Source of the DNA: DASUBN01 sp035465695
GTDB lineage: Bacteria > Pseudomonadota > Gammaproteobacteria > Natronospirales > REEB76
NCBI GenBank assembly: GCA_035465695.1
Contig: DATIVR010000097.1
Span: forward strand, 1-6,585
Length of the DNA stretch: 6,585 nucleotides
Direction of reading: 5' to 3'
The notes under the pieces were generated by a model. It searched no databases, was not told the DNA's origin, and saw only the letters and a list, made by a program, of their open reading frames with translations. Positions 1 to 6,585 of the stretch are shown here, in pieces (the first letter of the stretch is position 1; every line of letters starts with the position of its first letter). A program made the translations under genes and the position numbers.

Positions 1-468
1 TCCTGGGTCTGCGAGGACAGCCTCTACAAGATCCAGCAAAGCTTCGATGCCCTGTTCAAGAACATGCCCAATCGTTGGCTGGCCCACGGCATGCGCTTCG
101 TGGTGTTCCCGCTGGGGATGCGTTACCGCGCCCCGTCCGATGAGCTGGAGCATAAGCTCGCGGCGGCGATCCTGCGCCCTTCCGCGGAGCGGGACCGGCT
201 CACCGCGGGCATGTATCTGCCTTCCGACATGAAAGAGAAGGTGAAGCTCCTGGATGAGGCCATGCAGATAGCGGTGGAGACCCGCGGTCTGCGCGAGAAG
301 CTCAAGGCCGCCGCCAAGGACAAAACTTTGCAGGCGAAAGGTAATGCGCAGATCAGCGAAGCGGTGGAGAAGGGGCTCATCACCGCCGGCGAAGCCGCCG
401 CCCTGCGCCGGGCCGAGACCCTGCGGCAGGAAGCCATCAAAGTGGACGACTTCGCCAAATTGACGTAA
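1..468 (+). CDS. fadE: Acyl-CoA dehydrogenase FadE, C-terminal part (5' end outside window)
   Basis: The frame is open from base 1 and ends at TAA 466-468, giving the last 155 residues of a protein that begins left of the window. The visible part matches the C-terminal DUF1974-like region of FadE-type acyl-CoA dehydrogenases. It has a helical stretch near the start (SLYKIQQSFDALFKNMPNRW), a segment FVVFPLGMRYRAPSDELEHK, and a Lys/Glu/Ala-rich helical tail ending IKVDDFAKLT. FadE is the FAD-dependent enzyme of the first beta-oxidation step, converting acyl-CoA to trans-2-enoyl-CoA. Enzymes of this large type are about 800 residues long. The flavin site and catalytic glutamate lie outside the window and cannot be checked. 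The ATG at 64 is internal and is not a separate start. No terminator hairpin is visible after the stop. Another large acyl-CoA dehydrogenase with the same tail is the only serious alternative. Confidence 0.88.
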   Translation, partial: SWVCEDSLYKIQQSFDALFKNMPNRWLAHGMRFVVFPLGMRYRAPSDELEHKLAAAILRPSAERDRLTAGMYLPSDMKEKVKLLDEAMQIAVETRGLREKLKAAAKDKTLQAKGNAQISEAVEKGLITAGEAAALRRAETLRQEAIKVDDFAKLT

Positions 469-488
469 TGCGTCGCCGCCATTAGGCT

Positions 489-545
489 TTGGCAACGTCG
501 ATGGAACGACATCTATGTCGTATCAGGGAAATCGGTAACGACATC
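489..545. promoter_or_regulatory. Operator-like dyad plus direct repeat upstream of the propeller gene
   Basis: The 108-base gap between fadE and the gene at 577 contains a perfect 7-bp inverted repeat, ACGACAT at 506-512 and ATGTCGT at 515-521, separated by only 2 bases. The same half-site recurs as AACGACATC at 537-545, a copy of 505-513 placed 32 bases downstream, about three helical turns. A related ACGTCG lies at 495-500. A 2-base loop argues against an RNA terminator and for a dimeric DNA-binding site. A TTGGCA at 489-494 could be a -35 element, which would place the -10 inside the dyad, but no convincing -10 hexamer is present. That it is a regulator-binding site is inference; the repeats themselves are seen directly. 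Confidence 0.4.
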
Positions 546-576
546 GGCGTAACCTCTTATCAAATCGGGGAAAGCC

Positions 577-2655
577 ATGTCCGAAATCCGACTGCGTCCT
601 TCGCGGATGCTCACCGCTGCTTGGCTCGCTCTCGCCGCCTCGGTGCTAAGCGTCGCTGCTCATGCCACCACCTGGAAGAGCGTCTACTCCACGGTTGCAA
701 CTCGCGGCATCGCCAGCAATGGCCACGTCTATGTCGCGGCCGCCACCAACGGCATCTGGACCAGCAGTGACCTGAAGACATGGACGCGCGCGAGCCTGCC
801 ATCCGGTGCAGGTGCCTTCTACGACGAAGTGATCTGGGACGGCAGCCGGTTCCTGGCGGCCGGCTTCGGCATCATCAGCAGTACCGACGGCGCGACATGG
901 ACCACGGTTTATCAGCCGAACGGCGACCAGTTGTTTGGTCTCAGCGTCATGGGTGGCATATACGTGGCGGTGGGAGCTCACAACCTTATCCTCGACAGTA
1001 CTGACGGCAAGTCCTGGCACAAGGTATCGAGCGGCCTGACGGAGGCCAGCGGTCATACCCTTGTGTTCGCCGGCATCGGCAACGATGGCATCCAGTTCGT
1101 GGCCTCCGGCGAAGACTATACCGGCACCACCGTCCTCACTTCGTCCGCTGATTTGATCCTAACCAGCCCTGACGGAGTGACTTGGACCTCGCAGACGGTG
1201 CCCTCTTCCGGCAATGGCTTCATCGGTACGACAGCCAACAGTGTGGCGATCGGCGGCAGTGCTTATTTCGCCGGCGGATTCCTTGCGGGCTACAGCAGTG
1301 CAGATGGCGTCACCTGGAGCCTGGATGACATTAGTGGCGCGCTCGCCAATCCCAATGCGAACGAATGGCTCTTCAATCGGGCCGCATATCTGAATGGACA
1401 GTTCCTGGCGATCGGCCTGGATGCGCCGCAGACCGCGGGCTCCGAGAAGATGGCGGTATTCAAGAGCAGTGATGGACTGAACTGGACTGCTCAGGACTTG
1501 GAAGATCGGGGCAGTTCGATCTCAGGTTTTTCTGCCATTACCTACCATGGCGGCACCTACGTGGCAGCCGGCTATCAAGGGGTCTATAGCAGCACCGACG
1601 CGAGCCACTGGACCAAGCAGTTCACGGGCTCTCAGACTGCATTGTGGAGTTGCGTGATCACCGGCAATGGGCGCGACATTGTCATGGGTTCCCAGGCGCT
1701 AGTCACCGCCACGGCAGGCGGAGATTGGCCGAATGCCCTGACTAAACTGGCAAGTCAGTCGCCATCCCTGGGACGCGGCTGTGGTGCGTACGGCGCCGGC
1801 GTATACGTGATGGCTGGTGACGATCTCTACTGGAGCAGCGACGGTAAGAGTTGGACGCTGGCCACCGTCACCGGGGGTTTCTCTTCCTCAAATTTCCACA
1901 GTGTGGCCTGGACAGGTTCCGAGTTTGTAGCGCTGACCGGTGACGGCACCGGTCTTAGCAGCACCAATGGCAAGACCTGGAGCCACGTGACCTCTAGCCT
2001 GCCATCCGGCACCATCGACCTCAGCCGCAACGGCTTTGCGACCGGCGCGATGATTGCGGGTGGTAGTACCCTGGTCGCCTGGGGAAGCCTCGACGGTAAG
2101 CCGCTCATCATGACTTCGTCTGATGGGGCAAGCTGGATCAAGTCGACGCTTCCGAACCTGGTGGCAACCGATGTCATCGCGTCTGTAGCCTTCAACGGCG
2201 GCGCATACGTCGCGATCGGAAACAAGGCAGACGGAAGCACACTGATCCTGGTCAGCAGCGATGCCAAAGACTGGCAGGAAGTGAGCAGTTCCGTCAGTAG
2301 CGTAAACTGGGAATCCATTACCTGGGGAAGCGGCGAGTACCTGGCGGTCGGGGTTGATCTGACGCTCGACCGCGCTGCGATCCTTTCCAGTAGCGATGGC
2401 AAGCAGTGGACCGAATCTGATCTGTCCGATACCAGCATCGTCAACGACGTCGCCTGGGACGGGAGTAAATACGTCGTCGCGGGTGCCTACGATATAGAAG
2501 AAGGTATACCGGCGAGCAGCGGGAGCAGCGGCGGTGGTAACAGTGGGGGAACCAGTGGTGGAAGCAGCGGTAGCGGAGGCGGAGGCATTTTCAACTTGGG
2601 CCTGTTCGGCTTGCTATTGGTCTTCACCTTTATGCGCCGGTGCCGTTCGACGTGA
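577..2655 (+). CDS. Exported Asp-box beta-propeller protein with GlyGly-CTERM-like tail
   Basis: I do not recognise a named gene. The 692-residue product starts with a Sec signal peptide: Arg-containing n-region in residues 1-10, hydrophobic core 11-27, probable cleavage after AHA at residue 30. Residues 31-640 are a tandem array of about 13 units of 39-56 residues. Each ends in an Asp box (S/T-x-D-G-x-x-W, e.g. SSTDGATW, KSSDGLNW) preceded by a strand pattern like V-x-W-x-G-x-x-F-V-A-x-G. This is the signature of BNR/YCF48-like beta-propellers. No sialidase FRIP motif is seen, so enzyme activity should not be assumed. Residues 647-670 are Gly/Ser-rich, 671-685 hydrophobic, 686-692 basic. ATG 577 is preferred over the internal ATG 607: it has a purine-rich GGGGAAAG at 567-574 and supplies the basic n-region. 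The gene is somewhat lower in GC than its neighbours and stands alone between a leader with dyad repeats and a terminator. Likely role: surface-attached or secreted binding or adhesion protein, by inference only. Confidence 0.9.
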   Translation: MSEIRLRPSRMLTAAWLALAASVLSVAAHATTWKSVYSTVATRGIASNGHVYVAAATNGIWTSSDLKTWTRASLPSGAGAFYDEVIWDGSRFLAAGFGIISSTDGATWTTVYQPNGDQLFGLSVMGGIYVAVGAHNLILDSTDGKSWHKVSSGLTEASGHTLVFAGIGNDGIQFVASGEDYTGTTVLTSSADLILTSPDGVTWTSQTVPSSGNGFIGTTANSVAIGGSAYFAGGFLAGYSSADGVTWSLDDISGALANPNANEWLFNRAAYLNGQFLAIGLDAPQTAGSEKMAVFKSSDGLNWTAQDLEDRGSSISGFSAITYHGGTYVAAGYQGVYSSTDASHWTKQFTGSQTALWSCVITGNGRDIVMGSQALVTATAGGDWPNALTKLASQSPSLGRGCGAYGAGVYVMAGDDLYWSSDGKSWTLATVTGGFSSSNFHSVAWTGSEFVALTGDGTGLSSTNGKTWSHVTSSLPSGTIDLSRNGFATGAMIAGGSTLVAWGSLDGKPLIMTSSDGASWIKSTLPNLVATDVIASVAFNGGAYVAIGNKADGSTLILVSSDAKDWQEVSSSVSSVNWESITWGSGEYLAVGVDLTLDRAAILSSSDGKQWTESDLSDTSIVNDVAWDGSKYVVAGAYDIEEGIPASSGSSGGGNSGGTSGGSSGSGGGGIFNLGLFGLLLVFTFMRRCRST
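763..2409 (+). repeat. Thirteen Asp-box propeller repeats (protein-level tandem repeat)
   Basis: The invariant tryptophan of each Asp box falls at residues 69, 108, 147, 203, 247, 303, 345, 384, 426, 468, 520, 566 and 611 of the protein encoded from 577. Spacing is 39-56 residues, the size of one propeller blade. Twelve boxes are readily recognisable; the eighth (TATAGGDW, ending at residue 384) has lost the serine and aspartate pattern. Boxes 1, 7 and 12 lack the usual glycine. The repeats are diverged at the DNA level, so this is an old duplication series and not a recent slippage expansion. Thirteen blades fit two propellers (7+6) better than one; that is inference. Confidence 0.8.
2515..2652 (+). 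other. C-terminal GlyGly-CTERM-like sorting signal
   Basis: The last 46 residues have the three-part layout of GlyGly-CTERM domains: a Ser/Gly-rich stretch ending SGSGGGG (residues 647-670), a hydrophobic span IFNLGLFGLLLVFTF (671-685), and a short basic tail MRRCRST (686-692). In the known family, the intramembrane protease rhombosortase removes such tails after export, and the substrates are usually secreted by the type II system and held at or released from the cell surface. No rhombosortase gene is in this window. A plain C-terminal membrane anchor or another CTERM class is the alternative; no PEP or LPXTG motif is present. Confidence 0.72.
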
Positions 2656-2662
2656 CGTGGGC

Positions 2663-2695
2663 ATGAAAAGGCCGGCATCAAGCCGGCCTTTTCAT
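2663..2695. terminator. Bidirectional rho-independent terminator between convergent genes
   Basis: A perfect 14-bp stem pairs 2663-2676 (ATGAAAAGGCCGGC) with 2682-2695 around a 5-base loop ATCAA. The GC-rich core is flanked by AAAA on one side and TTTT on the other, so each strand presents a GC stem followed by a short T-run. It starts 8 bases after the stop of the rightward propeller gene and lies 17 bases beyond the stop of the leftward DUF4826-like gene at 2713. It can therefore serve both. Confidence 0.9.
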
Positions 2696-2712
2696 TTCAT
2701 GATGCACGATTC

Positions 2713-3183
2713 TTACAGAGTCGCTGCTTCATGGTCCATCCTGAATAAAGGTAAGCCATCCGGCATCCAGCGGCGATCGTCCTGCATCAGGTCGTGCAGC
2801 CACTCGGCGCGGCGGGCGATGTTGTCCTCCATGTCCTTCCAGTCGATCTTGTCGCCGCCCACGCTGGGGCCAGCGCCGCTGCCCTTGCCGAGGCGCGCGG
2901 CCTCCAACTGCCACTTCAAGGCGAAGTAGCGGGCCGCCTCGCGCACGTTGCGCGCCACGCCGGCGTCCGCATGGTCGGTGGGCACCACGCCGGTGATGAT
3001 CCAGTACTTGGGGGAGACGCCGTGCTTGGGCCAGACGCGGCCGAGCATGGCGCGGTGCGGGATGATCCACAGCCACTCGCCGGTGATGTCGGTGTCGAAG
3101 ATCTGCTGGCGGCGCACGTAGTCCGCCACTTGCTGCTGCTGGGCCTTGTGCCACTGGGCGAAGGCTGCTTCGTCGAAAGCCAT
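2713..3183 (-). CDS. DUF4826-like protein of unknown function
   Basis: This 156-residue cytoplasmic protein has no signal peptide or membrane segment. The middle holds the block that suggests the DUF4826 family, as I remember it: YWIITGVVPTDH at residues 60-71, then REAARYFALKWQLEAARL at 81-98. It is followed by a Gly/Ser-rich low-complexity insert (99-110) and a terminal helix NIARRAEWLHDLMQDDRRW (121-139). The N-terminus is Gln-rich (AQQQQ, 15-19). No catalytic motif can be recognised and the family has no established function. ATG at 3183 is preceded by GAGG with 5 bases of spacing, a good ribosome site. It is the last gene of the leftward aacS-zapE group but is separated from zapE by 165 bases carrying a repeat element. 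An AT-rich stretch at about 3190-3235 could hold its own promoter, although no clean hexamer pair is visible. The family assignment is from memory of the pattern. Confidence 0.75.
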   Translation of the reverse strand: MAFDEAAFAQWHKAQQQQVADYVRRQQIFDTDITGEWLWIIPHRAMLGRVWPKHGVSPKYWIITGVVPTDHADAGVARNVREAARYFALKWQLEAARLGKGSGAGPSVGGDKIDWKDMEDNIARRAEWLHDLMQDDRRWMPDGLPLFRMDHEAATL

Positions 3184-3216
3184 GGAAACCTCGGATTCTT
3201 ATGAGTAGAAATCTTT

Positions 3217-3340
3217 CAAAATGAGGGATTTTGGCCTCTGGCTAGGCGCGCGAGGCGAGCAGGAGGGATGCACTCTGAATGTGCATGACCGACTGCGAGT
3301 CCGAAGCGCAACGACGCCAGAGGGCAAAAGACCCATTTTG
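3217..3340. repeat. Imperfect inverted-repeat element, probably a dispersed intergenic repeat
   Basis: The two ends are imperfect inverted copies of about 26 bases: 3217-3242 and 3316-3340. CAAAATG at 3217-3223 pairs with CATTTTG at 3334-3340, and CTCTGGC at 3236-3242 pairs with GCCAGAG at 3316-3322, with one- or two-base slips between. The centre holds a second small hairpin, ATGCAC (3268-3273) and GTGCAT (3281-3286), and further partial pairing (GCAG 3259-3262 with CTGC 3293-3296). The element fills the zapE to DUF4826 gap, ending 8 bases from the zapE stop. It carries no transposase. The compact, nested-hairpin architecture resembles REP/MITE-like dispersed repeats; copy number cannot be judged from one window. 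If transcribed leftwards it would fold into a long stem that could pause polymerase or protect the upstream message. Confidence 0.65.
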
Positions 3341-3348
3341 CGCGAATT

Positions 3349-4437
3349 TTAAGGGAGGTGAGGCAGGGAAAGATAGCCTTCGGTCTGCATCTCGGTAAGC
3401 CGGCTCCGGGTCCGCTCGAACTCGAAGGCAAGCTTCTTGCCCGAATACAGCCCATCCAAGGGAGCTGCGGCGGTGGCGGCCAGTTTCACCCGTCGGTCGT
3501 AGAACTCATCCACCAGGGCGATGAAGCGGCGGGCCGCGTCCTCCCGGTCGGCATCGAACAGGGGGATACCGGACACCAGCACCGTGTGGAAGCCGCGGGC
3601 CAGCTCGATGTAGTCCTCCTGGCTGCGGGGACCCTCGCACAGGGCGTCGAAGTCGAACCAGGCCACGCCGTCGGCGTGGCGCCGGGTGGGGATGCTGCGG
3701 TCGTTGACCGCGAGGTCGCCGGACTCGGCCGGATGATGCCCTGCCAAGCGCTCGAAGACCGCCTCCAGATGGGCATCCGCTTTCGCGCCTGCGGGTACGT
3801 AGAACAGTTGCGTGTGCTGCATGTGCCGCAGCCGGTAGTCCGTGGGCCCGTTCACTTCCAGCACCTGGGTATGGGCCTTCAGTTCGCGTATCGCGGGCAG
3901 GAAACGCTCCCGCTGCAGGCCGTCCCAGTACAGCCGGTCCGGCGGCACGTTGGAGGTCGCCACCAGGGTCACCCCCATGGCGAACAGGTGCTGGAACAGC
4001 CGCCCCAGCAACATGGCGTCGGTGATGTCGGAGACGAAGAACTCATCGAAGCAGATCACCCGGGCGCGCGCGCGGAAATGCTGGGCCACCTTCAGCAGCG
4101 GATCCTGCTCATCGGGATGTCTCTGGAGCTCCGCATGCACCTCGTGCATGAAGCGATGGAAGTGCAGGCGCAGCTTGTCGGGGAAGGGCAGGGTGTCGTA
4201 GAGACAATCCATGAGCCAGGTCTTGCCCCGGCCCACGCCGCCCCAGAGATACAGCCCCTTCACCGCCGAGGCCTCGCGGCCCAGGAAGCGGGACCAGCTC
4301 ACCCGCGGCGAGGTGACCAGACGCGTGTAGAGCGCATCCAGCACGCCCACAGCCCGGTCCTGGGCCGGGTCACGCACGAAGCCATGCTCCTTGAGGGCGG
4401 CCTCGTAATAGCGTCGCGGCGTGTCGTGCAGATCCAT
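3349..4437 (-). CDS. zapE: Cell division protein ZapE (AFG1-like P-loop ATPase)
   Basis: The 362-residue product is close to the usual length of this family (about 375 in E. coli). Walker A is GGVGRGKT at residues 66-73 (Lys72). Walker B is VICFDEF at 127-133 (Asp131, Glu132). A sensor-1-like segment LVATSNVPP lies at 158-166, followed by the conserved LYWDGLQRERFLPAI at 169-183, which holds candidate arginine-finger residues. The C-terminal half has the family blocks WFDFDALC (260-267) and YIELARGFHTVLVSGIP (276-292). ZapE is a cytosolic ATPase that in E. coli associates with the FtsZ ring and affects constriction, particularly under stress; mitochondrial AFG1/LACE1 are homologues. ATG 4437 lies 4 bases after the aacS stop and has no clear Shine-Dalgarno sequence, so translation is probably coupled to aacS. 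The alternative name YhcM refers to the same family. No key motif is missing. Confidence 0.93.
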   Translation of the reverse strand: MDLHDTPRRYYEAALKEHGFVRDPAQDRAVGVLDALYTRLVTSPRVSWSRFLGREASAVKGLYLWGGVGRGKTWLMDCLYDTLPFPDKLRLHFHRFMHEVHAELQRHPDEQDPLLKVAQHFRARARVICFDEFFVSDITDAMLLGRLFQHLFAMGVTLVATSNVPPDRLYWDGLQRERFLPAIRELKAHTQVLEVNGPTDYRLRHMQHTQLFYVPAGAKADAHLEAVFERLAGHHPAESGDLAVNDRSIPTRRHADGVAWFDFDALCEGPRSQEDYIELARGFHTVLVSGIPLFDADREDAARRFIALVDEFYDRRVKLAATAAAPLDGLYSGKKLAFEFERTRSRLTEMQTEGYLSLPHLP

Positions 4438-4441
4438 CAGG

Positions 4442-6388
<1,947 letters not shown>

Positions 6389-6417
6389 CGGGGCTGCTGC
6401 GATGATTCGGGACACGA

Positions 6418-6445
6418 ATTATCGCAGTTTTGCAGGCGCGGGCAA
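6418..6445 (-). promoter_or_regulatory. Sigma70-type promoter of aacS with extended -10
   Basis: On the minus strand, TTGCCC (6445-6440) and GATAAT (6423-6418) are separated by 16 bases. GATAAT differs from consensus at one position, and TGC directly before it (6426-6424) supplies an extended -10 TGn. Transcription would begin near 6410-6412, leaving a leader of about 22 bases to the ATG at 6388. The -35 hexamer matches consensus at 4 of 6 positions. It overlaps the T-run of the terminator beside it. Confidence 0.65.
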
Positions 6446-6465
6446 AAAAGAGCCGCCTCCGGCGG
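6444..6465 (-). terminator. Rho-independent terminator of a leftward transcript entering from the right
   Basis: Read on the minus strand: a CCGCC/GGCGG stem (6465-6461 with 6457-6453), a 3-base loop, three bases, then six T (6449-6444). The stem is short but fully GC and the T-run is clean. It would stop read-through from a gene right of the window just before aacS. No stop codon lies between the right edge and this hairpin in any of the three minus frames, so the gene it serves ends outside the window or the hairpin follows a long untranslated tail. Confidence 0.65.
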
Positions 6466-6559
6466 GGATGTATTTTGGAGGGCGCGTTCCAGGCGGGTGA
6501 CTGGCTGTATACCGAACCATCCTTGGTGTTCTGACCAGCCTCGCCATCCGTGGCTCGGC

Positions 6560-6579
6560 GTTCGCCGCATGCGGCGAAC
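6560..6579. repeat. Perfect 20-bp palindrome
   Basis: Bases 6560-6579, GTTCGCCGCATGCGGCGAAC, equal their own reverse complement. It could form a hairpin in RNA or be a binding site for a dimeric protein. No T-run follows on either strand, so it is not a standard terminator. The surrounding bases 6466-6585 show no gene that I can support; the open frames there have no family resemblance and run into the terminator and aacS promoter. Confidence 0.6.
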
Positions 6580-6585
6580 CCCATT

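Noticed and set aside
506..521. The dyad after fadE as its terminator
   Set aside because: The loop would be 2 bases and no T-run follows, so an RNA terminator is unlikely.
1827..2444. A 205-codon open frame on the - strand inside the propeller gene
   Set aside because: It overlaps the Asp-box repeats completely, and its Leu/Pro/Ser-rich translation has no recognisable domain. It is a shadow of the repeats.
577..2655. Annotation of the propeller protein as a sialidase because of its Asp boxes
   Set aside because: Asp boxes are structural and occur in many propellers. No FRIP motif or arginine triad pattern is visible.
2794..3204. A 136-codon plus-strand frame opposite the DUF4826-like gene
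   Set aside because: It lacks a ribosome site and family resemblance. The minus frame has a GAGG site and a conserved-looking central block.
3216..3455. A 79-codon minus frame crossing the end of zapE and the inverted-repeat element
   Set aside because: Half of it is out-of-frame zapE and the rest reads through the repeat (ending LARLARGQNPSF). It has the look of a spurious product of a dispersed repeat and not of a gene.
6389..6415. GTG at 6415 as the aacS start, adding nine residues
   Set aside because: The -10 box at 6418-6423 puts this codon at or before the predicted transcript start. The added residues (SRIIAAAP) are not part of the usual AacS N-terminus.

Overview
The window looks like chromosomal DNA of a GC-rich gammaproteobacterium. 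The evidence is the tail of a FadE-type acyl-CoA dehydrogenase with the DUF1974-like C-terminus, a ZapE-type division ATPase, and a secreted protein with a GlyGly-CTERM-like sorting tail. All three are typical of Gammaproteobacteria. A Nevskiales/Xanthomonadales-like organism is possible, but the sequence does not settle the order. All large genes are intact except the first, which is cut by the left edge. I see no tRNA, rRNA, CRISPR array, transposase, integrase or recognisable defence gene.

Layout, left to right. Bases 1-468 (+) are the last 155 codons of fadE. A 108-base gap follows that holds a dyad and direct-repeat cluster resembling an operator. Bases 577-2655 (+) encode a 692-residue exported protein: a signal peptide, about 13 Asp-box (BNR/YCF48-like) beta-propeller units, a Gly/Ser-rich linker, one hydrophobic segment and a short Arg-rich tail. 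A perfect 14-bp-stem hairpin at 2663-2695 lies between convergent genes and probably terminates both strands.

The rest reads leftwards as one probable transcription unit: acetoacetyl-CoA synthetase (4442-6388), then zapE (3349-4437) only 4 bases later, then a 156-residue DUF4826-like protein (2713-3183). Between the last two genes is a 124-bp imperfect inverted-repeat element (3217-3340) that looks like a dispersed intergenic repeat. In front of aacS there is a good extended -10 promoter. Its -35 hexamer overlaps the T-run of a terminator that closes whatever lies to the right. The right edge holds a perfect 20-bp palindrome and no gene I can support.

Functionally, FadE (fatty acyl-CoA dehydrogenation) and AacS (activation of free acetoacetate to acetoacetyl-CoA) both feed the acyl-CoA pool, but they are not in one operon. 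ZapE and the DUF4826-like protein appear to ride on the aacS transcript. The part most worth a closer look is the surface-sorted double-propeller candidate with its operator-like leader. I found no clear multi-gene novel system.
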